A stretch of 64,000 nucleotides of DNA from Georgenia satyanarayanai (GTDB lineage Bacteria > Actinomycetota > Actinomycetes > Actinomycetales > Actinomycetaceae), in NCBI RefSeq assembly GCF_023715365.1, contig NZ_JAMBNZ010000003.1, positions 1 through 64,000 on the forward strand, read 5' to 3'. Positions 17,671 through 26,253 of the stretch are shown in pieces. The first letter of the stretch is position 1, and each line of letters starts with the position of its first letter. Under the pieces are notes generated by a model. It was not told the origin of the DNA and did not search any database. It saw only the letters and a program-made list of their open reading frames with translations. The position numbers were made by a program, and so were the translations under genes.

Positions 17671-18864
17671 ATGAGGTCCCAGGACAGCCGCCCGGTCACC
17701 GTGCTCCCCGGCGGCACCGGCGTGCCCGCCGTCACTGCCGTGCTCGCGGCCGTGCCGCAGGCGCTGGAGGGCACCGGGCCCGCGCTGCGGGTCACCGACC
17801 CGCTGGCGCCCCCACCCCCCGCGCGGACCGCGCGCGCCGGCGTCGCGGCCCTCGTGGCGACGTCCGGCTCGACCTCGGGCACCGGCCACCTCGTCGCGCT
17901 AGACGGCGCCGGACTCGTCGCCTCGGCCCGAGCCACGTCCGCGCGGCTCGCCGGCCCGGGCCAGTGGGTCGCCTGCCTGCCGGTCCACCACGTCGCGGGC
18001 CTCCAGGTGCTCGTGCGCTCCGTCGTCGCGGGCACCGAGCCGGTGGTCCTCGACACCTCCGCCGGCTTCCGCGCCGGTGACCTCGCGGCCGCGGTGCGCC
18101 GCCTGCGCTCCGACGTGCCCGGGTACCTCTCCCTCGTCCCCACGCAGCTGGCCCGCGTCATGGCCGACGAGGACGCCGTGGCCGCCCTCCGCGGCCTCGC
18201 CGCCGTGCTCGTCGGCGGCGCCCGCACCGCCGGCGCCCTCCTCACCGCCGCCCGGGATGCCGGCGTGCCCGTCGTCACGACCTACGGGATGACGGAGACC
18301 GGCGGGGGCTGCGTCTACGACGGCGTCCCGCTCGACGGCGTCGACGTCGAGGTTGATGCCGAGGGCCGGATCTGGCTCGCCGGCCCCGTCCTCGCCCGCG
18401 GCTACCTCGACGACCCCGCCGCCGACCGCGACACCTTCCGCGAGCGCGACGGCCGCCGCTGGCTGCGGACCAACGACCGCGGCTCCCTCACCGGCGCCAC
18501 CCTCACCGTCCTCGGCCGCCTCGACGACGTCCTCGTCACCGGAGGCCTCAACGTGTCCGCCGCCGCTGTCGAGCAGGCGCTCGGGGAGCTCCCCGGTGCC
18601 GAGGAGGCCGTCGTCGTCGGTGTCCCCGACGAGCACTGGGGGGCGCTCGTGACCGCGGTCGTCGCGGGTGACGACGTGCCCTCCCTGGCGCAGGTGCGCG
18701 AGCACGTCGCCGCCCGGCTCGGGCGCCACCACGCGCCGCGGGCGCTCGTCCGGCTGCCCGAGCTGCCGCTGCGCGGGCCGGGCAAGGTCGACCGGCTGGC
18801 CGCCGCCCGGCTGGCCACCGAGCTCCTCACCGCGGCCGACCCCCGCGCCGAGCGCATGCCCTGA
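17671..18864 (+). CDS. menE: o-Succinylbenzoate-CoA ligase MenE
   Basis: 397 residues, short form of the ANL (acyl/aryl-CoA ligase) family, as usual for actinobacterial MenE. The P-loop-like VATSGSTSGTG (about 63-73), the TYGMTETGGGCVYDG motif (A5), the WLRTNDRG aspartate motif, GRLDDVLVTGGLNVS (hinge) and the C-terminal GPGKVDR lysine are all visible. It activates o-succinylbenzoate with ATP and CoA for MenB. menA follows 40 nt downstream in the same direction. Confidence 0.94.
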   Translation: MRSQDSRPVTVLPGGTGVPAVTAVLAAVPQALEGTGPALRVTDPLAPPPPARTARAGVAALVATSGSTSGTGHLVALDGAGLVASARATSARLAGPGQWVACLPVHHVAGLQVLVRSVVAGTEPVVLDTSAGFRAGDLAAAVRRLRSDVPGYLSLVPTQLARVMADEDAVAALRGLAAVLVGGARTAGALLTAARDAGVPVVTTYGMTETGGGCVYDGVPLDGVDVEVDAEGRIWLAGPVLARGYLDDPAADRDTFRERDGRRWLRTNDRGSLTGATLTVLGRLDDVLVTGGLNVSAAAVEQALGELPGAEEAVVVGVPDEHWGALVTAVVAGDDVPSLAQVREHVAARLGRHHAPRALVRLPELPLRGPGKVDRLAAARLATELLTAADPRAERMP

Positions 18865-18904
18865 CGGCCGATACCCTGGACGCCGTCCCCCAGCAAGGAG
18901 CTCC

Positions 18905-19774
18905 ATGGCCACGTTCGCCGACTGGGTGGAGGGTGCGCGGGTCCGCACGCTCCCCGCAGCTGCCGCCCCCGTCCTCGTCGGCACGGGCGCCGCCTACGAC
19001 CTCGGCTTCGGCTCCGTCCCCCGCGCCCTGCTCGCCGGCGGTGTGGCCCTCGCGCTCCAGGTGGGCGTGAACTTCGCCAACGACTACTCCGACGGCGTAC
19101 GCGGCACCGACGACGTCCGCACCGGGCCCCCGCGCCTCACCGGCTCGGGCGCGGCGCGACCGGGGACGGTCAAGGCTGCGGCCTTCGCGTCCTTTGGGCT
19201 CGCCGCCGTGCTGGGCCTCGTGCTGTGCGCGCTCGCGGGCACCTGGTGGCTCGTCGCCGTCGGCGCGCTGTGCGTCGTCGCGGCCTGGTACTACACCGGA
19301 GGCCGCAACCCCTACGGGTACCGCGGTCTCGGCGACGTGGGCGTCTTCGTCTTCTTCGGCCTCGTCGCGACGCTCGGCACGACCTACACGCAGGCGCTCA
19401 CCGTGTCGTGGGCGGCGGTGGCCGGGGCGGTCGGCATCGGCCTCATCGCCTGTGCGCTCCTCATGGTCAACAACGTCCGCGACATCCCCACCGACACCGT
19501 CGCGGGCAAGCGCACCCTGGCGGTGCGGCTCGGGGAGCGGCGCGCGCGCCTCGGCTACGTCGCCATGGTCGCCGTGCCGCTCGTGCTGTCCGTCGCCCTC
19601 GCCCCGGCCCACCCGTGGGCGCTCCTCACGCTCCTGCTCGTGCCGGTGGTCCTGCACCAGGCGCGGGTGGTGCTCGGCGGGGCGCAGGGCCGCGAGCTCA
19701 TCGTCGTGCTGCGCGACACCGGGCTCCTCGAGCTCGGCTACGGCGTGCTGCTCGGCCTGGGCCTGCTCCTCTAG
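18905..19774 (+). CDS. menA: 1,4-Dihydroxy-2-naphthoate polyprenyltransferase MenA
   Basis: 289 residues, UbiA-type integral membrane prenyltransferase. The first Asp-rich motif is NFANDYSDGVRGTDD (about residue 60) and the second is NNVRDIPTDTVAGKRTLAVRLG (about 190), with eight or so hydrophobic segments. It attaches the isoprenoid chain to DHNA at the membrane. The start is ATG 18905 with AAGGAG (18895-18900). Its TAG stop overlaps the stop of the facing DUF4229 gene in CTAG. Confidence 0.95.
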   Translation: MATFADWVEGARVRTLPAAAAPVLVGTGAAYDLGFGSVPRALLAGGVALALQVGVNFANDYSDGVRGTDDVRTGPPRLTGSGAARPGTVKAAAFASFGLAAVLGLVLCALAGTWWLVAVGALCVVAAWYYTGGRNPYGYRGLGDVGVFVFFGLVATLGTTYTQALTVSWAAVAGAVGIGLIACALLMVNNVRDIPTDTVAGKRTLAVRLGERRARLGYVAMVAVPLVLSVALAPAHPWALLTLLLVPVVLHQARVVLGGAQGRELIVVLRDTGLLELGYGVLLGLGLLL

Positions 19775-20049
19775 TCCGTGCGGCGGCCCTCGCCGTCGAT
19801 GATGGCGTCCTCCTCGGCGGCGTCCTGGGCGATGGCCTCGTCGAGGGAGTCCGCCGTGCGGCGGCGGCGCTCGGCGATGACAGCGGCGGCGGCGTCGGCC
19901 TGGCGCGGGATGAGCAGGTAGGACAGCAGCGCCCCGACGATGATCGCGACGACGGCGACGAGCCAGCCGCGCAGGCCGAGCAGCCACAGGAGCGCGAAGG
20001 CGCCGGCGACGAGCGCGAGGCGCAGGAGCGTGTAACGCAGGATGGGCAC
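19771..20049 (-). CDS. DUF4229 small membrane protein
   Basis: 92 residues: two hydrophobic helices (about 8-26 and 28-46), then a charged C-terminal tail with AERRRRTADSLDEAIAQDAAEEDAI. This is the DUF4229 layout, conserved beside menA in many actinobacteria. The function is unknown. The start is GTG 20049; a TAGGCT box ends 6 nt before it. It is convergent with menA, sharing the CTAG stop. Confidence 0.8.
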   Translation of the reverse strand: MPILRYTLLRLALVAGAFALLWLLGLRGWLVAVVAIIVGALLSYLLIPRQADAAAAVIAERRRRTADSLDEAIAQDAAEEDAIIDGEGRRTD

Positions 20050-20055
20050 CCCACC

Positions 20056-20061
20056 AGCCTA
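20056..20061 (-). promoter_or_regulatory. Probable -10 box of a leaderless DUF4229 promoter
   Basis: TAGGCT on the minus strand, 6 nt before GTG 20049. Confidence 0.45.
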
Positions 20062-20118
20062 CGTCGCCGTCCGGGCCGGGCCCCCGGCGCTGCTCTCTCG
20101 GCTTAGGCTGGAGGGAAC

Positions 20119-20511
20119 ATGAGATTCCTGCCGGTCATCCTCCTCGTCGCCCTCGTCGTCTACGCCCTCGTCGACTGCGTCCGCTCCGACGACGCCGACA
20201 TGCCCGTGGGCCTGCCCAAGGCGGTATGGGTCGTCCTCATCGTCGTCTTCCCGGGCGCCGGGGCCCTGGCCTGGCTCGTCGTAAGCCGGGTGAGCCGCCA
20301 AGCCACCGGCCAGGTCCGGGGAGGCGGCGGCACCGTCGCCCACCCCTCGCGCCGGCCCGCGCCACGCCCGCTCGCCCCCGACGACGACCCCGAGTTCCTC
20401 GCCGGCCTCGGCCGCCGTCGAGCCGTCGAGCCGTCGGCGCCCGAACCGGCCGCCGACGCGGACACCGACGACGACGGGACGACCGAGGACGGCGAGCCCG
20501 GCCCCCGCTGA
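20119..20511 (+). CDS. PLD-nuclease-N-terminal-domain (PLDc_N) membrane protein
   Basis: 130 residues. It has an N-terminal helix (4-20), the short VDCVRSDDADMPVGLPKAVW linker segment typical of PLDc_N proteins, a second helix (about 38-58), then a Pro/Asp-rich cytoplasmic tail. No catalytic HKD motif is present, so it is not a phospholipase. The function is unknown. The start ATG 20119 has GGAGGG upstream and a TAGGCT box at 20104-20109. A 44-bp palindrome follows its stop. Confidence 0.75.
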   Translation: MRFLPVILLVALVVYALVDCVRSDDADMPVGLPKAVWVVLIVVFPGAGALAWLVVSRVSRQATGQVRGGGGTVAHPSRRPAPRPLAPDDDPEFLAGLGRRRAVEPSAPEPAADADTDDDGTTEDGEPGPR

Positions 20512-20526
20512 GCCCTCCCCCGTCGA

Positions 20527-20570
20527 CGCCGAGAGCCGGATTCCTCCGTGGAGGAATCCGGCTCTCGGCG
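20527..20570. repeat. 44-bp palindromic element, copy 1
   Basis: Perfect 21-bp arms (20527-20547 and 20550-20570) around a 2-nt centre. It sits between the convergent PLDc_N gene and ccsB. Copy 2 at 25934-25977 has the same sequence except for one arm position, changed on both sides so pairing is kept, and the centre. It may act as a bidirectional terminator; there is no T-run. Confidence 0.85.
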
Positions 20571-20591
20571 TAGCGGGGTGGGTTCGGCGGC

Positions 20592-21551
20592 TCAGAAGGC
20601 GTAGCCGTGGACCGTGTCGGCGAAGAGGTTGACGACGTAGTAGTTGACGAGCAGCAGCCCGAAGCCGGACAGGCCGAGGTAGGCGGCCTTGCGTCCGTCC
20701 CAGCCGCGCGTGGCGCGGGCGTGGAGGTAGGCGGCGTAGACGACCCACACGACGAAGGTGCCGACCTCCTTGGGGTCCCAGTTCCACGGCCGGCCCCACG
20801 CGTGCTCGGCCCAGATGGCGCCGGCGATGAGCGTGAAGGTCCACAGGAGGAAGCCCACGGCGTTGAGCCGGTAGGCCAGGCGCTCGAGCTCGGCGGAGCT
20901 GGGCAGCACGTCGGCGAGCCGGCCCCAGAAGCCGCGGTCACGCTCCGTGGCCGCGGCATCGGTGGCGGCAGTCGCGCCGCCGGAGCCGCCGGCGAGGGCG
21001 ACGGCGGGCTCACGCTCGGCCACGGCTCGGCCGGCCTCGCCGCGGGCCTTGACGAGCTGGACCACCGAGATCGCGGCGGCCACCGAGAACACGCCGATCG
21101 CCGTCGTCGCGACGGACACGTGGATGACGAGCCAGTAGTGATCCAGCGCAGGGCGCACGCCGTCGGCCTCGATGTAGAGGACGGAGACGGCCAGGCCGAG
21201 CGCGAGGAGCACCGGGGTGATGACGAGCGCGCCGAGGTAGCGCAGATCGCGCCAGCGCTGGACGAGGAGGAAGGTCGTCACCGCGACGAGGGTGAAGACG
21301 ATCGAGAACTCGTACATGTTCGCCCACGGCACGCGGCCGGCGGCGATCCCGCGGGTGACGACGCCGATCGCGTGCAGGGCCAGGCCCGCCGTCGTCGTCG
21401 TCATGGCCACGCGCGCCGCCTTGCGCGGCCGGTCGGCGGGGCCGCCGTCACGCAGCGCGGACAGGTCGATGCCGAAGGCGACCATCGCGATGCCGTAGGC
21501 GGCCATCGCGCCGTAGATCGCCAGCAGGCTCAGCTGGCCGAGGTCGTTCAC
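20592..21551 (-). CDS. ccsB: Cytochrome c biogenesis protein CcsB (CcsA/ResC-type haem handling subunit)
   Basis: 319 residues, multi-spanning. The tryptophan-rich haem-binding motif is AWGRPWNWDPKEV (about 243-255), with conserved His residues in flanking helices. An Ala/Gly-rich insert with acidic residues (about 175-205) lies between membrane segments. Together with ResB it exports haem and attaches it to apocytochromes. The start is GTG 21551, preceded by AGGAGG, and it overlaps the resB stop (GTGA). It is last in the ccm system II operon. Confidence 0.93.
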   Translation of the reverse strand: MNDLGQLSLLAIYGAMAAYGIAMVAFGIDLSALRDGGPADRPRKAARVAMTTTTAGLALHAIGVVTRGIAAGRVPWANMYEFSIVFTLVAVTTFLLVQRWRDLRYLGALVITPVLLALGLAVSVLYIEADGVRPALDHYWLVIHVSVATTAIGVFSVAAAISVVQLVKARGEAGRAVAEREPAVALAGGSGGATAATDAAATERDRGFWGRLADVLPSSAELERLAYRLNAVGFLLWTFTLIAGAIWAEHAWGRPWNWDPKEVGTFVVWVVYAAYLHARATRGWDGRKAAYLGLSGFGLLLVNYYVVNLFADTVHGYAF

Positions 21552-23137
21552 GTGTCCTCCTGAGACGTGGGCGCGACGGCCCGGACTGCGGTCATGACTC
21601 GCTCGAGCTCGGGCTCGAGACCGGGGTCGTCGCCGCGAGCGAGGGCGGCCGCCTCGACAACTGTACGCCCGGCGTCGCCCTCGCTGATCTTCACCCACAG
21701 GCGGCGACGCGGCGCGAATAGCGACGCGGACAGCCCGGCCATGGCGAGGAGCGCGGAGACGAGCAGGACGGTGAGCGAGGGGTCGTAGCGTAGGTCGAGG
21801 GCGGCGAAGCGCGGCAGGGAGTCGAAGGTGATGGTGCCCAGGCCGTCGGGCAGCTCGACCGACTGGCCCGGCTCGAGGAGGACCTTGGCGGTCTCCTCCC
21901 CGACCGCCACGGGCGTCATGCCCTCGGTGTCGAGCTCGTAGACGTTCTGCGGGACGCCGTCGTCCAGGCCGAGGTCGCCGGTGTAGACGTCGAGGATGAC
22001 GAGCGGGGCGTTGGGCTGCGGGTGCACCGAGCGGGCCCCGGCCTCGTCGACGACGGCACTGGGCAGCAGGTACCCGGTGAAGCCGAGCTGCTCGAGACCG
22101 GGCGAGACGTCGGGGACCTTGACGACCCCGCGGGAGGTGTAGAAGTCGTCCTCCGGCAGGAAGGGCACCGGCTGGGAGAAGGCGACCTCCCCCTCGGCGT
22201 CACGCACGGTGAGGTGCGGAGCGTAGCCGTTGCCCGCGAGGTAGACGTTCGCCCCGGCCGCGTTGATGGGGTAGTTGACCCGGATCGTGTCGGTCCGCAC
22301 CTCCCCGTCCGGCTGGGTGATGGTGACGTCGGCGGCGAAGTCGCGCGCCTGGGCGTCCAAGGTGAACTCCGAGGTGAGCTCGTCGAGGGTGACGGTGAAG
22401 GGCTCGAGGTCGTCGGTGTCGACGAGCGTGCCGGGGGTGAAGGAGTCGTAGTCGACGACGGCGTTGGCGAAGGAGCGCCCCTCGACGACGACGGCCTGCC
22501 CGCGGTAGCTGAGCATCTGCCCGGCCCCGAGGGCGACGAGCACGCCCACGAGGGACAGGTGGAAGACGATGTTCCCGGTCTCCCGGAGGTAGCCGCGCTC
22601 GGCGCTGATCCCGTCCAGCGTCTGGGCGACCCGGAAGCGCCGGCCCAGGACCCCGCGCACCGCCCGGGTCACCTCCTCGGGCGACGCCGTCGTCGTGTGG
22701 GTGGCGTGGACCGGGAACCGGTCCAGGCGCCGAGGCACGCGCGAGGGGGCCGCCCGCAGCGCCCGGACGTGGGCGCGCGTGCGGGGCAGGATGCAGCCGA
22801 TGAGCGAGACGAACAGGAGGAGGTAGATCGCCGCGAACCACGGCGCGCCGTAGACGTCGAAGACGCCGAAGCGTTCGAGCCACTCGGCGGCACCGGGGTT
22901 GTCGGCGTAGTAGGCCGCCACGGCGGCCGGGTCCTGCGGCCGCTGCGGGAAGAAGGCACCCGGCAGCGCCGCGAGGGCGAGCAGCATGAGGAGCAGCAGC
23001 GCCACCCGCATGGAGGTGAGCTGGCGCCAGGCCCAGCGCAGCCAGCCGCGCACGCCGATCCCGGCGGGGGCGGACGTGGCGGGTGGTGCGTCGTCGGCCT
23101 CGTCCATCGTGCGCAGGCCCTCGGGGCGGTAGCTCAT
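21548..23137 (-). CDS. resB: Cytochrome c biogenesis protein ResB
   Basis: 529 residues. Three N-terminal membrane segments (first at about 40-60, then about 100 and about 190) and one near the C-terminus (about 470-490) enclose a large extracytoplasmic domain. YLRETGNIVFHLSLVGVLV is the family signature after the second segment. It partners CcsB in haem ligation. ATG 23137 overlaps the ccdA stop (TGATG). A longer in-frame reading to 23485 runs through ccdA and is not credible. Confidence 0.92.
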   Translation of the reverse strand: MSYRPEGLRTMDEADDAPPATSAPAGIGVRGWLRWAWRQLTSMRVALLLLMLLALAALPGAFFPQRPQDPAAVAAYYADNPGAAEWLERFGVFDVYGAPWFAAIYLLLFVSLIGCILPRTRAHVRALRAAPSRVPRRLDRFPVHATHTTTASPEEVTRAVRGVLGRRFRVAQTLDGISAERGYLRETGNIVFHLSLVGVLVALGAGQMLSYRGQAVVVEGRSFANAVVDYDSFTPGTLVDTDDLEPFTVTLDELTSEFTLDAQARDFAADVTITQPDGEVRTDTIRVNYPINAAGANVYLAGNGYAPHLTVRDAEGEVAFSQPVPFLPEDDFYTSRGVVKVPDVSPGLEQLGFTGYLLPSAVVDEAGARSVHPQPNAPLVILDVYTGDLGLDDGVPQNVYELDTEGMTPVAVGEETAKVLLEPGQSVELPDGLGTITFDSLPRFAALDLRYDPSLTVLLVSALLAMAGLSASLFAPRRRLWVKISEGDAGRTVVEAAALARGDDPGLEPELERVMTAVRAVAPTSQEDT

Positions 23138-23940
23138 CACACCACCGTCACGAAGCCGGCGACCAGGCCCTGCACCCAGTTCGCGAAGTGCCCCCACAGC
23201 CCGGTGACGAGCGCGAGGCCGACCAGGACGAGCAGCGCTCCGCCGATCCGCATGATCGTCACGCGGTGGCGGCGCAGGAAGCCCATCGCGCGCGTCGTGC
23301 GCGAGTAGAGCAGCGCGATGACGACGAAGGGCACGCCCAGGCCCAGGCAGTAGGCCGCGGCGAGCAGCGCCCCGCGGGCGGGGTCCCCGCCGTCGAGGGA
23401 GAGGAGGAGGACCGCGGACAGGGTGGGGCCGATGCACGGCGCCCAGCCCAGCCCGAAGACGACGCCGAGCAGCGGCGCCCCCCACAGGCCGGCCCGCGGG
23501 CTGAGGTGGAGGCGGCGGTCACGCTGGAGGAAGGGCACGGCGCCCATGAACGCCAGTCCCATGAGGATGACGACGACGCCCATCACCCGGGTGATGACGT
23601 CGAGCCAGGGCGCCAGGGCCACCCCGAGCGCCCCGAAGACGACGCCGAGGAGCACGAAGACGGCGCTGAAGCCGAGGACGAAGAGGAGCACGCCGAGGAG
23701 CAGGCGCCCCTGCCCCGTCGACGTCCGCGTCGCCGTCGCCGTGCGGCCGGTGCCGCCCGGGCCCTGGCCGAGCGCGCCGGCCATCCCGCCGAGATAGCCG
23801 ACGTACCCGGGGATGAGTGGCAGGACGCAGGGGGAGGCGAAGGAGATGGCGCCGGCGAGGAGCGCGACGGGCACGGCAGCGAGGAGCGAGCCGCTGAGGA
23901 CGGCGGACTGGAAGGTCTGCGCCAGCCCGTCCCAGCTCAT
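23137..23940 (-). CDS. ccdA: Thiol-disulfide carrier CcdA
   Basis: 267 residues, DsbD-beta/CcdA family with six or so helices. The two redox cysteines are in FASPCVLPLIPGY (about residue 38) and GWAPCIGPTL (about 167). It carries electrons from cytoplasmic thioredoxin to ResA outside the membrane. An insert of Gly/Thr/Arg (about 60-78) separates helices 1 and 2. ATG 23940 overlaps the resA stop (ATGA). Confidence 0.94.
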   Translation of the reverse strand: MSWDGLAQTFQSAVLSGSLLAAVPVALLAGAISFASPCVLPLIPGYVGYLGGMAGALGQGPGGTGRTATATRTSTGQGRLLLGVLLFVLGFSAVFVLLGVVFGALGVALAPWLDVITRVMGVVVILMGLAFMGAVPFLQRDRRLHLSPRAGLWGAPLLGVVFGLGWAPCIGPTLSAVLLLSLDGGDPARGALLAAAYCLGLGVPFVVIALLYSRTTRAMGFLRRHRVTIMRIGGALLVLVGLALVTGLWGHFANWVQGLVAGFVTVV

Positions 23941-24521
23941 CGGGCGGCCTCGGCGAGGACGTCGTCAATCATGCCGCGGACGACGCCGGCGTCGATCTGC
24001 CCGAGGACGCGGCCGGCCACCCGGCCCTCGGCGTCCAGGACGACGGTCGTGGGCATGGCCTGGAGCGGGACGACGCCCTGGAGCGCCGCGACCCCGCTCG
24101 CCGCCTCGTCGTGGAGGCTGGGGTAGGGCACCTCGAAGCTGCGCTCGAAGGCTTGCGCGGTGGCGGGGTCGTCGCGCGGGTTGACGCCGAGCAGCCGGAC
24201 CCCGGCGTCGGCGTAGTCCGCGTCGATGGCGGCGAGGTCGGGCGCCTCGGCGCGGCAGGGCGGGCAGGCGGCGTACCAGAAGTTGAGGACGACGACGTCG
24301 CCGCGCCAGTCCGCGAGCGTCACCTCCTCGCCGTCGTAGGTGGTGCCCACGAGCTCGACCGGGCCGGTCCGCTCCCCCTGCTCCCACGTGGTCCACGAGC
24401 CGTCACCGGCCTGATAGCCCGCGCCGGTCGAGTCCTGCGGCGTCTCCGCGGCCGGGGCGCAGCCGGACAGGGCGAGCGCGGTGAGGGCGAGGGCGGCGAG
24501 GGCGCGCGCCAGGCGCCTCAT
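23937..24521 (-). CDS. resA: ResA-like thioredoxin lipoprotein
   Basis: 194 residues. Lipoprotein signal: basic MRRLARAL, hydrophobic core, lipobox LALSGC (Cys near residue 21). The TlpA/ResA fold has the redox motif ACPPC and the cis-Pro segment AMPTTVVLD. It keeps apocytochrome haem-binding cysteines reduced. ATG 24521 overlaps the stop of the phosphatase gene (ATGA), and its own stop overlaps ccdA. It is in the same operon as ccdA, resB and ccsB. Confidence 0.93.
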   Translation of the reverse strand: MRRLARALAALALTALALSGCAPAAETPQDSTGAGYQAGDGSWTTWEQGERTGPVELVGTTYDGEEVTLADWRGDVVVLNFWYAACPPCRAEAPDLAAIDADYADAGVRLLGVNPRDDPATAQAFERSFEVPYPSLHDEAASGVAALQGVVPLQAMPTTVVLDAEGRVAGRVLGQIDAGVVRGMIDDVLAEAAR

Positions 24522-25216
24522 CCGCGCTCCTCGGCGTCGGCACGCGGCACGGCCGCACCGGAGGCGCCGGGCAGGAGGTCGAGCGCGCCCGCGACGAGGT
24601 CCGCGGCGGGCTCCCAGTAGGCCAGGCCCACGAGCCGGGGGCCGTCGAAGGTGAGGGAGGTGAGCGAGGCGAGGGAGCACTGCCGCCTGCGGGGGTCGTG
24701 CCACAGCGGGCGGCGCTCGAGGAAGAGGCGGGTGACCCAGATGGGCAGCTGGTGGCTGACGAGGAGCGCCTCGCCGCCGTCCTGCGCCTCGAGGCGACGG
24801 CGGGCGTCGCCCACGGCGGCCGTCATCCGGGCGACCTGGTCGCGGTAGGGCTCGCCCCAGCTGGGGCGGGCCGGGTTGACGTAGCGGCGCCAGTAGCGCG
24901 GGCTGGCGAGCGTGGCCCGCTGCCTGCCGACGGTCGTGCCCTCGAAGTCGTTGGCGGCCTCGATGAGCCGCTCGTCGGTGCCGAGCTCCAGGCCGAAGGC
25001 CTGGGCCGTGGGAAGGGCCGTCTCCTGGGCCCGCTGGAGCGGGGAGGCGAGGACGAGGCGGAGCTCGTGCCCGTTGCCGTGGAGGACCTCGGCGACCCGC
25101 TGCGCCATCTGCTGCCCACGGTCGGACAGGCGGAAACCCTCGAGCCGGCCGTACAGGACGCCGCCGGGGTTGTGGACCTCGCCGTGGCGCAGCAGGTGCA
25201 CCGTCGTTCGGGACAT
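24518..25216 (-). CDS. Histidine phosphatase family protein (phosphoglycerate-mutase-like)
   Basis: 232 residues. The catalytic LLRHGEV motif is at residues 9-15. The second-half SHQLPIWV replaces the usual SHG, and LASPLQRAQETA marks the phosphate pocket. It is the first gene of the resA-ccdA-resB-ccsB operon, an order common in actinobacteria. The substrate is unknown; a direct role in cytochrome maturation is not established. ATG 25216 is chosen; the upstream in-frame part to 25327 has no coding character. Confidence 0.88.
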   Translation of the reverse strand: MSRTTVHLLRHGEVHNPGGVLYGRLEGFRLSDRGQQMAQRVAEVLHGNGHELRLVLASPLQRAQETALPTAQAFGLELGTDERLIEAANDFEGTTVGRQRATLASPRYWRRYVNPARPSWGEPYRDQVARMTAAVGDARRRLEAQDGGEALLVSHQLPIWVTRLFLERRPLWHDPRRRQCSLASLTSLTFDGPRLVGLAYWEPAADLVAGALDLLPGASGAAVPRADAEERG

Positions 25217-25313
25217 GTCCCTAGTGTCGCAAACTCCCCGGGGCGCTGGGTGCGGGCCCCCGAGGTCGGACCGTGAGGTCCGTCCCACCCTTCGACGCGG
25301 GCGGCGGCCTCTC

Positions 25314-25354
25314 TTGCATCGTGGCACGCAGAGGGCTTACGGTTGAACACTCAA
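25314..25354 (+). promoter_or_regulatory. Promoter and small palindrome upstream of yceI
   Basis: -35 TTGCAT (25314-25319), 18-bp spacer, -10 TACGGT (25338-25343). The palindrome TTGA-ACAC-TCAA (25343-25354) covers the expected start of transcription and may be an operator. No cognate regulator is adjacent. Confidence 0.5.
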
Positions 25355-25384
25355 GTGCATACGCATCGACCTGAAGGACATCCC

Positions 25385-25918
25385 ATGACTCTCGCCCCCG
25401 CCACCTACACCATCGACCCGTCGCACACCGAGATCGGCTTCACGGTCCGTCACGCCGGCATCTCCAAGGTCCGCGGCCAGTTCACCGAGTTCTCCGGCGA
25501 CATCACCGTCGCTGAGAGCTTCGCCGACTCCGCCGTCAACGTGATCATCCAGTCCGCGTCCGTCGACACCCGCGACGAGAACCGCGACAACCACCTGCGC
25601 TCCGCCGACTTCTGGGACTCCGAGAACAAGCCGACCTGGACCTTCGCCAGCACCGGCGTCGAGGGCAGCGGCGAGGAGTTCTCCGTCCACGGCGACCTCA
25701 CCATCAACGGCGTGACCAAGCCCGCCACCCTCGCGGTCGAGTACAACGGTGCGGCCACCGACCCCTTCGGCAACAAGCGCGTCGGCTTCTCCGCCAGCAC
25801 CGAGGTCTCCCGCAAGGAGTTCGGCCTCACCTGGAACGCCGCCCTGGAGACCGGCGGCGTGCTCGTCGGGGACAAGATCCGCATCGCCATGGAGATCTCC
25901 GCCATCGCCGCGGCCTGA
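25385..25918 (+). CDS. yceI: YceI-family lipocalin-like polyisoprenoid-binding protein
   Basis: 177 residues, single YceI domain. Typical features: TYTIDPSHTEIGFTVRH at the N-terminus, the SASVDTRDENRDNHLRSADFWD motif, and the closing ETGGVLVGDKIRIAMEISA. No signal peptide, so it is predicted to be cytoplasmic. The family binds isoprenoids or amphiphiles; a link to the nearby menaquinone genes is possible but speculative. The start is ATG 25385 with AAGGA upstream. Confidence 0.92.
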   Translation: MTLAPATYTIDPSHTEIGFTVRHAGISKVRGQFTEFSGDITVAESFADSAVNVIIQSASVDTRDENRDNHLRSADFWDSENKPTWTFASTGVEGSGEEFSVHGDLTINGVTKPATLAVEYNGAATDPFGNKRVGFSASTEVSRKEFGLTWNAALETGGVLVGDKIRIAMEISAIAAA

Positions 25919-25933
25919 CCTCCCACTTCTTCC

Positions 25934-25977
25934 CGCCGACAGCCGGATTCCTCCGCGGAGGAATCCGGCTGTCGGCG
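25934..25977. repeat. 44-bp palindromic element, copy 2
   Basis: 21-bp perfect arms (25934-25954, 25957-25977) around GC. Same sequence as copy 1 apart from one compensated pair (C-G instead of G-C) and the centre. Again between convergent genes (yceI and the glutaredoxin gene). Confidence 0.85.
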
Positions 25978-25986
25978 TCAGTGACA

Positions 25987-26229
25987 TCAGTCGGCGAGCG
26001 CGGCGCGCACGCGGGCGGGGTCGAGGTGCCAGAAGCCCTGGACGGTGCCGTCGACCTCGACGACGGGCACGTACTCCCCGTACCGGGCCTGCAGCTGCGG
26101 GTCGGTGTCGACGTCGACCTCCCGCCACCCGGCGCCGGCACGGTCGCACTCCTCGACGACGACGACGCGCGCCTCGTCGCACAGGTGGCAGCCGGCGCGG
26201 GAGTAGAGGACCACTCGGGACTCGGGCAC
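25987..26229 (-). CDS. Glutaredoxin-like (DUF836) protein
   Basis: 80 residues, thioredoxin fold. The redox motif is CHLC (Cys14, Cys17), followed by WREVDVDTDPQL and the cis-Pro region YVPVVEVDG. The partner is unknown. Leaderless start: GTG 26229 with TAGGAT (26241-26236) 6 nt upstream. It is divergent from the HAD gene, a pairing seen in many actinobacteria. Confidence 0.88.
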   Translation of the reverse strand: MPESRVVLYSRAGCHLCDEARVVVVEECDRAGAGWREVDVDTDPQLQARYGEYVPVVEVDGTVQGFWHLDPARVRAALAD

Positions 26230-26235
26230 GCGCCG

Positions 26236-26241
26236 ATCCTA
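26236..26241 (-). promoter_or_regulatory. Probable -10 box of the leaderless glutaredoxin gene
   Basis: TAGGAT on the minus strand, 6 nt before GTG 26229. It faces the HAD-gene box; the two boxes are only 12 nt apart. Confidence 0.5.
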
Positions 26242-26253
26242 CGTGCGGCACCC

